From NCBI RefSeq assembly GCF_000293805.1, contig NZ_AMBZ01000001.1, forward strand, positions 710,001 to 774,000: a DNA stretch of 64,000 bases. The letters run 5' to 3'. The notes under the pieces were generated by a model. It saw only the letters and a program-made list of their open reading frames with translations, made no database searches and was not told the origin of the DNA. This document shows positions 33,008 through 42,860 of this stretch, piece after piece; position 1 is the first letter of the stretch; each line of letters starts with the position of its first letter. The stretch comes from Paenibacillus alvei DSM 29. GTDB taxonomy: Bacteria; Bacillota; Bacilli; Paenibacillales; Paenibacillaceae. The position numbers and the translations under genes are program-made.

Positions 33008-33952
33008 ATGAGAACGAACACCTTTCACTTTCTAGATGAAGAAAACGTGCGTATTCACGTCTACCACTGGTTGCCCGATGAAGCCATTGAAATCCAAGGC
33101 GTTGTACAAATTGCTCACGGAATGACTGAAACCGCGCTTCGTTACGAGCGCTTTGCCGAGGAACTTACTGCCGCCGGGTATGTGGTATACGCCAACGATC
33201 ATCGCGGACATGGCCGCACAGCAGCTACTGAGCAGGACTTAGGCTATATCGGCGAGAACGGCTTCATATGGATGGTGCACAATATGGCGCAGCTCACTAA
33301 GATAATCCGCGAACAACATAGCAATCCCCCACTGTTTCTGTTCGCGCACAGCATGGGGTCTTTTCTGGCACAGCAATATATAACAGAACACGCGGACTTG
33401 ATTGATGGCCTCATCCTATGCGGAAGCAACGGCCCTCGTGGCCCGGAACTGCTCGCAGGCGTCAGTGTCACGAAGCTGATTGCCTCGATGAAAGGCTCCC
33501 GCCATCGCAGCGCCTTCATTGATAAGCTGGCTTTCGGCAGCTTCAACCGTAAGTTCCAGCCTGCCCGCACACAGGTAGACTGGTTAAGCCGAGATCCGAA
33601 GGAAGTAGACAAATATGTGGAGGATCCATACTGCGGATTTCTGAGCACAGTAGGATTTTATCGGGACTTTTTCAAACTGCTGCGCAATATTCATCGCCCT
33701 GAAGTCATGAGCCGTATTCCGAAACAGTTGCCTATACTGCTCATTGCAGGCGACGATGATCCGGTAGGCAATTATGGCAAAGGTGTGCGCAAGCTGGCAG
33801 ATCAATATCGGCAACTTGGTCTGGAGCAAGTGGAATGCAAGCTGTATGAAGGTGCGCGCCATGAACTGCTCAATGAAACGAACCGGGATGAGGTTACGGC
33901 GGACTGCCTTGCATGGCTTCAACGTCAGACCCTGAGTTCGGCTGACTCCTAA
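33008..33952 (+). CDS. Alpha/beta hydrolase (lysophospholipase / monoacylglycerol lipase type)
   Basis: This 314-residue serine hydrolase has the oxyanion region QIAHGMTE, the DHRGHGRT segment and nucleophile S115 in FAHSMGSFLAQ. The acid lies in LIAGDDDPVGN and the histidine in GARHELLNE. It belongs to the Hydrolase_4 (PldB) group that cleaves monoacylglycerols or lysophospholipids in the cytoplasm. The ATG at 33008 has AAGGAGG 8 nt upstream. It precedes namA by about 100 nt on the same strand. Confidence 0.92.
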   Translation: MRTNTFHFLDEENVRIHVYHWLPDEAIEIQGVVQIAHGMTETALRYERFAEELTAAGYVVYANDHRGHGRTAATEQDLGYIGENGFIWMVHNMAQLTKIIREQHSNPPLFLFAHSMGSFLAQQYITEHADLIDGLILCGSNGPRGPELLAGVSVTKLIASMKGSRHRSAFIDKLAFGSFNRKFQPARTQVDWLSRDPKEVDKYVEDPYCGFLSTVGFYRDFFKLLRNIHRPEVMSRIPKQLPILLIAGDDDPVGNYGKGVRKLADQYRQLGLEQVECKLYEGARHELLNETNRDEVTADCLAWLQRQTLSSADS

Positions 33953-34050
33953 AGTTTCGCTAGTCTGTCATTTGTACCCACAATCTGGATCAGCGTATAA
34001 TAGACTTGAGTCATGATTTAGTCCAATGGAGATGGAAGGAGATTTTACAT

Positions 34051-35061
34051 ATGTCACGCTTGTTTGAACCGATAACAATTGGAGGGGTTACAATCCCGAA
34101 TCGGATTGCCATGTCTCCGATGTGCATGTATGCATGTGATGAAGAAGATGGCAAAGTAACAGACTGGCACCTGATCCACTATGCCTCGCGTGCAGTTGGG
34201 CAAGTCGGATTGATTATCGTAGAAGCCACTGCCGTCACACCAGAGGGTCGAATTAGTGCTCGTGATTTAGGAATTTGGAGCGACGATCATATTGATGGGC
34301 TGCGCAGGCTCACTGATCTAGTGCATTCTCACGGCAGCAAGATCGCCATTCAGCTTGCCCATGCAGGGCGCAAAGCTACTGTTCCCGGCGCAATTGCTCC
34401 ATCGGCGATTGCGTTCAGTGAAGACTACGCAGTACCAGAAGAGATGTCGCAGGAGCAAATTCGCCGGACGGTGAAGGCATTTGCCGAGGCTGCCCGCAGA
34501 GCAAAGGAGGCCGGCTTCGATATCGTCGAGATTCATGGTGCCCATGGCTACCTGATCAATGAATTCCTCTCTCCGCTCACGAATCAGCGGATGGATAGCT
34601 ATGGCGGGAGTACCGAAGGCAGATATCGCTTCTTAAGCGATGTCATTGACGCTGTTCGTCTCCAATGGGATGGGCCGGTATTCGTGCGCATTTCCGCGAA
34701 TGAGTATGCAGATGGAGGCAACACACTAGAGGCTTATATTGATTATGCGCGCCGCATGAAGGATCAAGGTGTCAACCTCGTTGATTGCAGCTCTGGTGCA
34801 GTTGTACCGCATCCGATAGACGTATTCCCTGGATATCAAGTGTCTTATGCTCATGCAATTCGACAATCGGCAGGCATTGCTACTGGAGCCGTCGGTCTTA
34901 TTACCGAGCCAGCTCTCGCAGAAGAGATTGTCCGAAACGACCGGGCAGATCTCGTTCTTCTTGGACGCGAGCTGCTGCGTGATCCATACTGGCCGCTGCG
35001 CGCCGCACGAGCGCTTCGTTCTGAACTGCCGAAGCCGAAGCCATACGAACGCGCTTGGTAG
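34051..35061 (+). CDS. namA: NADPH dehydrogenase, old yellow enzyme family (YqjM-like)
   Basis: This is a 336-residue FMN-dependent ene-reductase that reduces activated C=C bonds and nitro compounds. The YqjM signature MSPMCMY gives C25 and Y27, which tune the flavin. The catalytic histidine pair is in [18 protein letters not shown], and a [10 protein letters not shown] segment follows. I start at the ATG at 34051, with AAGGAG upstream, which reproduces the B. subtilis N-terminus; the open frame extends 15 codons further without support. It may be co-transcribed with the preceding hydrolase and is followed by a terminator at 35214-35244. An electrophile-stress role is plausible. Confidence 0.95.
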   Translation: MSRLFEPITIGGVTIPNRIAMSPMCMYACDEEDGKVTDWHLIHYASRAVGQVGLIIVEATAVTPEGRISARDLGIWSDDHIDGLRRLTDLVHSHGSKIAIQLAHAGRKATVPGAIAPSAIAFSEDYAVPEEMSQEQIRRTVKAFAEAARRAKEAGFDIVEIHGAHGYLINEFLSPLTNQRMDSYGGSTEGRYRFLSDVIDAVRLQWDGPVFVRISANEYADGGNTLEAYIDYARRMKDQGVNLVDCSSGAVVPHPIDVFPGYQVSYAHAIRQSAGIATGAVGLITEPALAEEIVRNDRADLVLLGRELLRDPYWPLRAARALRSELPKPKPYERAW

Positions 35062-35438
35062 GATGCCAGATTCACAGATTGCTTCTCCGGCTTTATAGTT
35101 GAGGCATTTCTCGCTTAGTAGGCTGCCTTCTTCACGATTAGATTTTATAGGGCACTACTTTATACTTTGTCTATAACACCAGATCGAACATATAGTTGCG
35201 AAGAGAGAGTATCCTTAACGGATGCTCTCTTTTTCCGTTATTGAATAACGGGTCGAAGAGCAGCTTTTACAAATTTGAGATACCGATAACTTTTTTCGCT
35301 GAAAATCGTGTTTTCCTATTGAATATCCCATTATATCCATCTAGTATAAGGATAAGTTTTATCTTCATTACCAGATTTGCGTATTTTGTGTGTTCTCCAA
35401 CACCTACCACATGCATTCATCTAGAGGAGGATGGAACG
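35062..35438 (+). terminator. Gap after namA with a terminator at 35214-35244
   Basis: AGAGAGTATCC and GGATGCTCTCT enclose TTAAC and are followed by TTTTT, a good intrinsic terminator 153 nt past namA. The remainder (35245-35438) is AT-rich and should hold the promoter of the CBM9-transglutaminase pair; an open frame runs through it, but the first start with a ribosome site is at 35439. Confidence 0.75.
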
Positions 35439-36464
35439 ATGGACAGAAGCAGTGTTCCCGAACCAAATATCGTGTTCGACCCGAAGCATTACATTTGCCA
35501 CCGAGCCACAGAACCACTGCAGCTTGATGGACGATTGGACAAGTCTTTTTGGGTTCATGCCCCTTGGACAGACGAATTCGTCGACATCGAGGGAGACTTG
35601 AAACCGCTGCCATTTAAGCAGACCCGGGTCAAGATGCTATGGGATGACGAATATTTCTATTTCGGTGCCGAAATGGAAGAGGAGCAAATATGGGCAACAT
35701 TGACGGAGCGCGATTCCGTCATTTTCTATGATAATGATTTCGAGATATTCATTGATCCAGATGGCGACACCCATAACTACTATGAGTTCGAAATGAATGC
35801 CTTCAACACGATCTGGGACTTGCTGCTGCCCAAACCATACCGTGACGGCGGTCCGCCTATCAATGGTTGGGACATTCGCGGCATTCGCACCGCTGTCCAT
35901 ATTGATGGCGAGGTCAACAATCCGAATGCAGTCAATAAGGGTTGGAGCATTGAAGTCGCAATGCCTTGGAGCGTATTGAAGGAATGCGCGCCCGAAGGAC
36001 GTATGCCGCAACATGGCGAATATTGGCGCGTGAACTTCTCCCGTGTTGAGTGGCGTACTGAGGTAAAGGACGGGCAGTACGTCAAGATGATCAACCCGGA
36101 TACGAACACCCCTTACCCAGAGTATAACTGGGTATGGAGCCCGCAAGGCATTATCAATATGCATTATCCAGAGATGTGGGGTTTTGTTGTCTTTGCAGGC
36201 GAAGGACAACCAGCACCTTCCTTCCAATTGCCGCAGGACGAGCTGATCAAGTGGGAACTGCGCAAGATCTATTACCGTCAGCGCCAGCATTTTGCGAGCC
36301 ACGGCCGTTACGCTTCCAGCTTATCGGAGTTGGCACGCGAAGAGGTATGGCGCATCGAGCCTGTGATTGAAACGACAAGCGGTTCCTTCTTACTATCTGC
36401 CAAATCGCATGATGGACAGCAATGGATTCGCATTCAGGAAGACGGGAAGGTATGGCGCGAATAG
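35439..36464 (+). CDS. CBM9-like carbohydrate-binding protein
   Basis: This 341-residue protein has a family-9-like beta-sandwich (about 25-245): LDGRLDKSFWVHAPWTDEFV, TRVKMLWDDEYFYFGAEMEE, SVIFYDNDFEIFIDPDGDTH and KGWSIEVAMPWSVLKE. No signal peptide is visible, so unlike secreted xylanase modules it should act inside the cell. The C-terminal 90 residues (WELRKIYYRQRQHFASHGRY) are characteristic of Paenibacillus stand-alone CBM9-like proteins. The ATG at 35439 follows GAGGAGG. It ends 28 nt before the transglutaminase gene, so the two form an operon whose joint function is unknown. Confidence 0.88.
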   Translation: MDRSSVPEPNIVFDPKHYICHRATEPLQLDGRLDKSFWVHAPWTDEFVDIEGDLKPLPFKQTRVKMLWDDEYFYFGAEMEEEQIWATLTERDSVIFYDNDFEIFIDPDGDTHNYYEFEMNAFNTIWDLLLPKPYRDGGPPINGWDIRGIRTAVHIDGEVNNPNAVNKGWSIEVAMPWSVLKECAPEGRMPQHGEYWRVNFSRVEWRTEVKDGQYVKMINPDTNTPYPEYNWVWSPQGIINMHYPEMWGFVVFAGEGQPAPSFQLPQDELIKWELRKIYYRQRQHFASHGRYASSLSELAREEVWRIEPVIETTSGSFLLSAKSHDGQQWIRIQEDGKVWRE

Positions 36465-36492
36465 CATCGCAGACTAACAACACATGGAGCTG

Positions 36493-36615
36493 ATGAATGA
36501 GATGACGAGCACAATTGGCTATGCAGATGATACATTGCTTCAACAAATCGAAGAGAAGTTTCAATATAAAAAAAGCTGGCTAAGCACCGGGAAGAGGAAC
36601 TGTTCAGCGTATTGA
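36493..36615 (+). pseudogene. Transglutaminase-like protein, N-terminal fragment (frame 1)
   Basis: An ATG after GGAG opens MNEMTSTIGYADDTLLQQIE, then EKFQYKK, and runs off frame at the A7 run 36568-36574. One extra A restores AKHREEELFSVLNQELTDEE, joining the large fragment that follows. An earlier in-frame ATG (36484) is also possible. Confidence 0.7.
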
Positions 36616-38204
36616 ATCAAGAATTGACCGACGAGGAGCGTCTGCTCCTGAAGTATTTATATGCCTACATGCCCATTCACGATCTAGCGGATTATGGCGG
36701 TGAATTCTTCCTAGCTCATGTGCGCCGTACGTTGGCTACGCGTCAAGAGATGCCTTGGGGCAAGCAGATTCCAGATTACATCTTCATGAACTTTGTGCTC
36801 CCCTATCGCGTCAATAACGAGAATATTGACGACAACCGCGAAGTGATCTACCATGAGCTAGTCGATCGGGTTAAGGATAAACCGATGATGGAAGCGATTC
36901 TGGAAACGAACTATTGGTGCCATGAAAAGGCAACTTACGTTGGCACCGATCAACGTACTGTCTCGCCATTAACGCTGGTGCGCACCGCTCTCGGCCGCTG
37001 CGGCGAACAATCGACACTGGCCGTTGCTGCACTGCGCAGTGTCGGTATTCCGGCACGCCAATGCTACACGCCGCGCTGGGCGCACTGTGATTCGAACCAT
37101 GCTTGGGTAGAAGCTTGGGCAGATGGAACCTGGTACTTCCTTGGCGCATGTGAGCCAGAAGCACGCTTGAACGAAGGTTGGTTCAAGGCTCCTTCCCGCC
37201 GTGCCATGCTTGTTCATACACGTGTGCCCGCAGATTACAACGGCCCGGAAGAAACCTGCTCCAGCCATCCGTGGTATACGGAGATTAACCTGCTTGGCAA
37301 CTACGCTCCGCATAAAACCATTACGATCCGGGTTGTCAACGAGCAGGGAGAGGCAACTTCGGCAGAGGTCCACTTCCAAATGTACAACTTCGCCGAATTC
37401 TACTCTGTAACGACACTGCCGACGGATGACAATGGACAAGTGGCGTTTACAACTGGATACGGCGACCTGTTGATCCATGTCCGCAATGCGCAGGGATATG
37501 GCTTCCGCCATATTACCGTTGGCGATGCAGATACATTTACCGTAACACTCCAATCCGAGCTGCAAATTCACGACATGATGGAGTTTGACATGGCACCGCC
37601 TCCTGAGATACCAGACAAGAGCGAGAATCGGATGACAGATGAAGAACGACAGGCAAACGACCGCCGTGTTCAACACGGAACGGCAACGCGCGCAGCTTAT
37701 GAAGCCACCTTCATGAGTGAAGCAGAAGCGAACTCATTGGCCGGTAAGCTGTCCTTGGCGGCGGATCGGGTATGGACGGTGATTCGCAACGCGCGCGGGA
37801 ACAGCCATGAGATTGCTGCCTTCCTGGAGACCAACATACCGAAGCACGGTGAATGGCCGCTTCGTCTGCTCGAAGCGCTTCATGAGAAGGATACGCAGGA
37901 TACAATGAACGAGACACTGACGGATCACTTGGAGGGAGCTCTTTCTTATCTGGAACAAGTGAAGGATGAAGATCTGTTCACCGCTTATGTGCTCTGTCCG
38001 CGCGCTCATTATGAAATGATTAAGCCGTATCGTACATACTTCCAAACGAATCTGACTGCCGAAGAGAAGGCAGCCTATGCAGCCAATCCGCAGCGGCTGG
38101 TCGATCGTTTAGCGAATGACATTACGATTGAGAGCCGAATAGACCGCTATAACGGCATGATTACACCAGTCGGCGTGTTTCAATTAAAAAAGCCGATCGC
38201 TTGA
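36612..38204 (+). CDS. Transglutaminase-like domain protein, main fragment
   Basis: This is the central 530 residues of a protein of about 871. The transglutaminase core has the catalytic Cys in LGRCGEQSTLAVAALRSVG (about 131), His in CDSNHAWVEAWADG (about 160) and the acidic end of GTWYFLGACEPE. A beta-sandwich follows (TITIRVVNEQGEATSAEVHF). The protein is cytoplasmic, with no signal. The apparent N-terminus MNQELTDEE is an internal site with no ribosome signal; the true start is near 36493. The frame is lost at the A6 run 38186-38191. Such proteases or amidases are found beside CBM9-like genes in Paenibacillus; the substrate is unknown. Confidence 0.88.
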   Translation: MNQELTDEERLLLKYLYAYMPIHDLADYGGEFFLAHVRRTLATRQEMPWGKQIPDYIFMNFVLPYRVNNENIDDNREVIYHELVDRVKDKPMMEAILETNYWCHEKATYVGTDQRTVSPLTLVRTALGRCGEQSTLAVAALRSVGIPARQCYTPRWAHCDSNHAWVEAWADGTWYFLGACEPEARLNEGWFKAPSRRAMLVHTRVPADYNGPEETCSSHPWYTEINLLGNYAPHKTITIRVVNEQGEATSAEVHFQMYNFAEFYSVTTLPTDDNGQVAFTTGYGDLLIHVRNAQGYGFRHITVGDADTFTVTLQSELQIHDMMEFDMAPPPEIPDKSENRMTDEERQANDRRVQHGTATRAAYEATFMSEAEANSLAGKLSLAADRVWTVIRNARGNSHEIAAFLETNIPKHGEWPLRLLEALHEKDTQDTMNETLTDHLEGALSYLEQVKDEDLFTAYVLCPRAHYEMIKPYRTYFQTNLTAEEKAAYAANPQRLVDRLANDITIESRIDRYNGMITPVGVFQLKKPIA

Positions 38205-39106
38205 GCCGAGACATCTGCTTCGTAGCAATGGCACGCAGCGTCGGCATACCTGCACGCCTCGAACCGCTGAATATTCGTCCGCAATTTTGGCAGAACGGCA
38301 TCTGGCAGGACGCAGTGTTCCATGGTGATGCCACAGAACCTGCAGCATCTCGACCGGCAGAACCGTCGAATAATGCGGAAGCCGCGAGCGGTGCGATTGT
38401 ATTTGCACGCAGTGAAGGCGAGCAAGAAGCTTCCTATTACTTGAACTTCACGATCGCTCGCTTTGAGAACGGCACTTATCGCACCTTGACGTTCCCATAT
38501 GGCGAGAAGGATATGTACAATAAGCCTTACGAGGTATTGAGCGGCAACTATCGGATGACGACCGGAACACGTCTTAGCGATGGAACCGTGCTCGTGCGCC
38601 TATCCTTCTTCACCGTACATGCCGGCGATACAACAACCGTACCTGTCGTATTCCGCAAGGAGGAAATTCATGTTCCGATCCTCAATACAGTATCGGCAGA
38701 ACAGTGGAGCCGCATGACCGATAAGGTGAGCCTAGACATTACGGAGCAAGGGCTCGTCCTTGCATGGCTTGATCCAGAACGCGAGCCATCGAAGCATCTT
38801 GCGCGTGAACTGCGCGAGTTGAAGATAGAGCTCGATCAGTGGGGGGGCCGTATTGCGCTTATGGTTGAAAGCCAGCGCAATCGCAGCGAATTCAAGCTTG
38901 AGGGTATGCCGGAGCATACAACGTATAGCGTAGATGAGGATGGACTGTCCTTGCAGGCACTTCTTCCCTCCCTTCCAGAATGGAACGGTCAGGAATATCC
39001 GCTGGTTGTAGTCATGGATCAGCAGCACCGCATCCGTTACCAGCTCCAAGGCTACAAGCTTGGCACTGGTTCGGATATTTTGAAGACTGTGTGCAACATG
39101 CAGTAG
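38201..39106 (+). CDS. Transglutaminase-like domain protein, C-terminal fragment
   Basis: This is the last 301 residues of the gene that begins near 36493. It starts in mid-domain (SRDICFVAMARSVGIPARLE, a second transglutaminase-like Cys/His segment without the catalytic Cys) and ends in a beta-rich domain with a thioredoxin-like tail (EYPLVVVMDQQHRIRYQLQG). Adding one A to the A6 run gives QLKKADRLSRDICFVAMARS, continuous with the main fragment. No ribosome site precedes the apparent ATG. Confidence 0.88.
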   Translation: MSRDICFVAMARSVGIPARLEPLNIRPQFWQNGIWQDAVFHGDATEPAASRPAEPSNNAEAASGAIVFARSEGEQEASYYLNFTIARFENGTYRTLTFPYGEKDMYNKPYEVLSGNYRMTTGTRLSDGTVLVRLSFFTVHAGDTTTVPVVFRKEEIHVPILNTVSAEQWSRMTDKVSLDITEQGLVLAWLDPEREPSKHLARELRELKIELDQWGGRIALMVESQRNRSEFKLEGMPEHTTYSVDEDGLSLQALLPSLPEWNGQEYPLVVVMDQQHRIRYQLQGYKLGTGSDILKTVCNMQ

Positions 39107-39248
39107 GCAGCCTAAGGTTCCCATTTTCATTTCATACTGTTAAATAAGATAAGGAGGCTGTACGCTTCATGGTGCAACCTCCTTCTATTTTTGCGCGCAT
39201 TAAGTCCTTACATCATTCCTTGCATTGTTGGCCCTTGCATCTCAGCTC

Positions 39249-41927
39249 TTACAACCAGTCGTTGAAGCGGCGAATGTACCATTTCTTGACGGACTGCGTC
39301 AGAATACAGTACCCCAGCAAAATCGCAGCAAGCCATGGGAAGTAGGACATTGGCAGCGGTACCAGACCAATGCTCTCACCGAACTCGGAGAACGGAATCA
39401 TAATGCCCATCAGCATAATAAGCACCGTCAACAGCATAACAGGCAAGCTTGCCCGACTCTGGATGAACGGCACTTTCTCCGTACGGATCATGTGGACGAT
39501 CAAGGTTTGTGACAGCAGCCCCTCAATGAACCAGCCCGAATGGAACAATGCCTGATCTGCTGGCGTATTTGCGGCAAAGACGAACATCATCAATCCATAC
39601 GTGAGAAAATCGAAGATCGAGCTTGTCGGACCGATGAATAGCATAAAGCGGCCAATCGACTTCGCATCCCATGTGCGCGGCTTTTTCAAAAATTCTTTGT
39701 CCATGTTGTCCCAAGGAATCGACAACTGCGACATATCATAGAACAGGTTCTGCACGAGCAGGTGCAGCGGCAGCATAGGCAGGAACGGCAGGAACAAGCT
39801 TGCTCCCAATACACTGAACACATTCCCAAAGTTCGAGCTGGCCGTCATCTTGATATACTTAATCATGTTGCCGAACGTGCGGCGCCCCTCAATAATCCCT
39901 TGCTCCAGTACCATAAGCGATTTTTCAAGCAAAATGATATCTGCTGATTCCTTCGCAATATCGACCGCAGTATCTACCGAAATACCGATATCTGCTTCCT
40001 TCAAAGAGATCGCATCATTAATTCCGTCCCCCATAAATCCGACAGTATGCCCCTTCTCCTGAAGCGCACGGACGATACGCGCCTTCTGCATCGGATTCAG
40101 CTTCGCGAAGACAGTTGTCTGATCAGCCAGTTCCGCAAGGGCCGTATCATTCAAATCATCAATTTCCTTGCCGAGCACGATACGCCCTGTTTCGATGCCA
40201 ACATCACGGCACACCTTGCGCGTTACCGCTTCGTTATCTCCTGTCAGCACTTTCACCGCTACGCCATGCTCAAGCAAGGCCGAAATTGCTGGCGCCGCAC
40301 TACCCTTCGGCGGATCAAGAAATCCGATGTATCCCGCGAACACGAGACCTTGTTCGTCAGCAGCACTGTAGGATTCCTTGCATGTTCCATCCCGCATCAG
40401 CTTAATGGCTACGCCGATAACACGAAGGCCCTCCTCGTTCATTTCATTTGCTTTGCGCAGCAGTTCCTGCTTCATGTCCTGTCCCATGCCAAAGACATTT
40501 TTTCCATCCAACATGGAATCGCATATGGACAGCATCTCTTCCATAGCCCCTTTGCAGACGAGAAGATGCTCGCCTTGTTTTCTGGACAGCACCACTGACA
40601 TTCGTCTACGGTTGAAGTCAAAGGGAATTTCGTCGACCTTATTGTAATCATGATCGATGCTTGCAAGGTCGTTCTCCTCCGCCCGCTCGACGACGGCACG
40701 ATCAAGCAGATTGCGCAGCCCTGTCTGATAGCGGCTGTTCAAGTAAGCATACCGCAGCACCTGTTCGCTTTCTTCTCCATGGATGTTCAGATGCTTCTCC
40801 AAAATAATTCTATCCTGCGTTAAAGTCCCTGTCTTATCTGTGCACAGGACATTCATCGCGCCCAAGTTCTGTATCGCATTAAGCCGCTTCACAACCACCT
40901 TCTGGCGCGACATTGCCATCGCACCCTTCGCGAGATTCGACGTCACGATAACAGGCAGCATTTCCGGTGTAAGCCCGACAGCCACAGATAATCCAAAAAA
41001 CAGTGCACCCCACCAGTCGCCTTTCGAGAACCCATTAATGAAAAAGATAATTGGCACCATGACAAGCATAAAGCGAATAAGCACAAAGCTGACACTGTTG
41101 ATGCCGCGCTCGAAGCTAGTTATTGGCCGAGCCCCAACCAGGCTGTGCGCCATCGCGCCGAAATATGTCCGCGCTCCAGTCGCAATAACGACTGCTGTCG
41201 CAGATCCGCTTACCACCGTCGTCCCCATGTACCCCATATTATCGAGCTCTAGCGCCTGCTTCGTTTTCTTAACACTCTTCATCCGACGCTGTTCAGGCAT
41301 GACGCCAATATCGCGCTTTTCTACTGGCATTGCTTCACCTGTCAGCGCCGATTCCATGACAAGCAGATCCTTAGCCGACAGGAGCCGGACATCTGCTGGA
41401 ACCAGATCGCCTGCAGCAAGCCTGATCATATCGCCCGGAACGAGCTGCTCCATGTCTATTTCACGGCTTTGTCCGCCGCGTATGACAGCAGCAGTCGTCT
41501 TTACCATCGCCTTCAGCTTCTCTGCCGTGCGCATAGAGCGGAATTCCTGTATAAAAGTGATGATGATGCTGATCGTTACCATTGTCGAAATAATAATGAC
41601 CGCCTCTGTATCATCCGTTAGTGCAGAAAAAACATCCAAACCGAGTAGTACCAAAATAAATGGGTTCTTAAAACATCTCAGCAGTTGAATATACCAAGCA
41701 GGCGGCTTCTCATACGCAACTTGATTGTGGCCGAATTCCTCCAAGCGGCGCATAGCCTCCATCTCATCCAAGCCGTAAGGCTTCGTCTTCAGTTCCTCCA
41801 GCACATCATCAACATGAGCCTCCGATGTCTCGATTAAGCGCTGCTCCAGCTTCGCATTAGTCAGATCCGCATCTTTGCGGGACATGACATTCCATTTGCG
41901 TTTCCCTTGATTGACCTTCATTTCCAT
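39249..41927 (-). CDS. mgtA: Magnesium-translocating P-type ATPase
   Basis: This is an 892-residue P3B-type pump that imports Mg2+. Membrane helices M1-M2 precede the actuator motif TGEAMPVEK. The phosphorylation motif CTDKTGTLTQDR lies near 360, the nucleotide domain has KGAMEEM, the hinge is MGDGINDAISLKEADIGI, and six C-terminal helices follow (DQALFHSGWFIEGLLSQTLI). I start at the ATG at 41927 with GGAGG 8 nt upstream; the open frame runs 41 codons further, through a terminator hairpin. Expression is under an M-box riboswitch and a second terminator (41961-41990) in a leader of about 750 nt. Confidence 0.95.
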   Translation of the reverse strand: MEMKVNQGKRKWNVMSRKDADLTNAKLEQRLIETSEAHVDDVLEELKTKPYGLDEMEAMRRLEEFGHNQVAYEKPPAWYIQLLRCFKNPFILVLLGLDVFSALTDDTEAVIIISTMVTISIIITFIQEFRSMRTAEKLKAMVKTTAAVIRGGQSREIDMEQLVPGDMIRLAAGDLVPADVRLLSAKDLLVMESALTGEAMPVEKRDIGVMPEQRRMKSVKKTKQALELDNMGYMGTTVVSGSATAVVIATGARTYFGAMAHSLVGARPITSFERGINSVSFVLIRFMLVMVPIIFFINGFSKGDWWGALFFGLSVAVGLTPEMLPVIVTSNLAKGAMAMSRQKVVVKRLNAIQNLGAMNVLCTDKTGTLTQDRIILEKHLNIHGEESEQVLRYAYLNSRYQTGLRNLLDRAVVERAEENDLASIDHDYNKVDEIPFDFNRRRMSVVLSRKQGEHLLVCKGAMEEMLSICDSMLDGKNVFGMGQDMKQELLRKANEMNEEGLRVIGVAIKLMRDGTCKESYSAADEQGLVFAGYIGFLDPPKGSAAPAISALLEHGVAVKVLTGDNEAVTRKVCRDVGIETGRIVLGKEIDDLNDTALAELADQTTVFAKLNPMQKARIVRALQEKGHTVGFMGDGINDAISLKEADIGISVDTAVDIAKESADIILLEKSLMVLEQGIIEGRRTFGNMIKYIKMTASSNFGNVFSVLGASLFLPFLPMLPLHLLVQNLFYDMSQLSIPWDNMDKEFLKKPRTWDAKSIGRFMLFIGPTSSIFDFLTYGLMMFVFAANTPADQALFHSGWFIEGLLSQTLIVHMIRTEKVPFIQSRASLPVMLLTVLIMLMGIMIPFSEFGESIGLVPLPMSYFPWLAAILLGYCILTQSVKKWYIRRFNDWL

Positions 41928-41960
41928 GTGAATTCCTCCTTCTTGTGCACCAAAATACGC

Positions 41961-41990
41961 AAAAAGACCTCCCTGTCTACAGGGAGGTCT
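41961..41990 (-). terminator. Second, mgtA-proximal intrinsic terminator
   Basis: AGACCTCCCTGT (41965-41976) pairs with ACAGGGAGGTCT (41979-41990), with TTTTT next on the minus strand, 38 nt before the mgtA start. It would stop most transcripts that pass the M-box unless something antagonises it. Confidence 0.85.
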
Positions 41991-42462
41991 GCATGACCCG
42001 AACCGTGATTTCCTTGCTGTCACTGCATACGCATACTTGTTCCGCACCAAAAGGGGGAATCCCTCAATTCACGGGTGGTTACACTTGCCTGCGAGCATGC
42101 TTCCTTCAACCGGGGCAGGAATACAGCGTGCATATGCACACACGAATCCCTCCAATGCCAGCATGAAATGACCTTGAATTCTCATTCGAGGCTCATTCGC
42201 CCACAAGTAAACACCCGTTACTGTACCGTGGATACTTTTCATCTGCTGATCAAAGCACTCGTTCCAGCACTTCAACCTATTCGCATGAAAAAAGAAGCCA
42301 CCCCATTTATTAGTGTCGGCAAGTGAATAGCGCATAGGAAAGCAAGGAGAATCCAGGTTCTCCCGTTCCAAGGTTTCACAATGCTATGCAGTTGTGTCTT
42401 CGGACTCGGGCTTCCGTCCATGCGTAATCACCGCCTTCTCATTTCTGTTTGCAAATCATACG
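41991..42462 (-). other. Unexplained leader between M-box and second terminator
   Basis: The 470 nt between the M-box terminator and the mgtA-proximal terminator contain several stems (GGAC..GTCC near 42400, GAGAACCTGGATTCTC near 42350) but no riboswitch class I can name. An open frame of 100 codons (42069-42371) lies inside it with poor coding character (six Cys, no ribosome site). It may be a second sensor domain or a leader peptide. Confidence 0.4.
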
Positions 42463-42490
42463 AAAAAACCCTTCGGCTCGCCGAAGGGTT
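42463..42490 (-). terminator. Terminator of the M-box riboswitch
   Basis: AACCCTTCGG and CCGAAGGGTT form a 10-bp stem (42467-42476, 42481-42490) with TTTTTTCG after it on the minus strand. It is the expression platform of the Mg2+ riboswitch upstream. Confidence 0.88.
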
Positions 42491-42544
42491 ACGCATGCGC
42501 AAATAAAGAACTGGGATATTGCCTATACCGTTCTAGCCCTCCTC

Positions 42545-42692
42545 GTCGAGCTTCAGCACTATACAACGTAAAGGTTACATCCCTTAGCCACCTTAAGAAA
42601 AGCCTTAATCCGACAATTCCTGTTCTACCCATGGGCATCTCTCGATATTTCTGGGCAGTGGCCTCTGTTCGTATAGGAGCCTCACCTAACAA
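42545..42692 (-). ncRNA. M-box (ykoK) magnesium riboswitch
   Basis: On the minus strand the conserved M-box blocks appear in order: TTAGGTGAGGCTCCTATA, GGCCACTGCCC, GATGCCCATGGG, AACAGGAATTGTCGG, GTATAGTGCTGAAGCTC. This is the ykoK/M-box aptamer that folds on Mg2+ and lets the downstream terminator (42463-42490) form. It precedes mgtA, the classic target class: high Mg2+ means early termination, low Mg2+ means read-through. Confidence 0.92.
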
Positions 42693-42860
42693 AGCTTGGT
42701 TTGGTTTTCCTCATACAATGTATTACGGGCACTTCTAGTTTGTCAACCGCAAAACGCAAAAAGGGAAATTTAGGCATCCCTACGCAAATAGATTATATCG
42801 CGGAAAACGTCGCCCCTCCCCCCATTTTCATGCAGAACAAATAAATTAACTTCAAAAATT

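Noticed and set aside
35196-35438. N-terminal extension of the CBM9-like protein
   Set aside because: No ribosome site and it starts within the namA terminator; GAGGAGG precedes the ATG at 35439.
42069-42371. 100-codon gene in the mgtA leader
   Set aside because: No ribosome site, six cysteines, odd composition, and it lies between two regulatory terminators; more likely untranslated leader.
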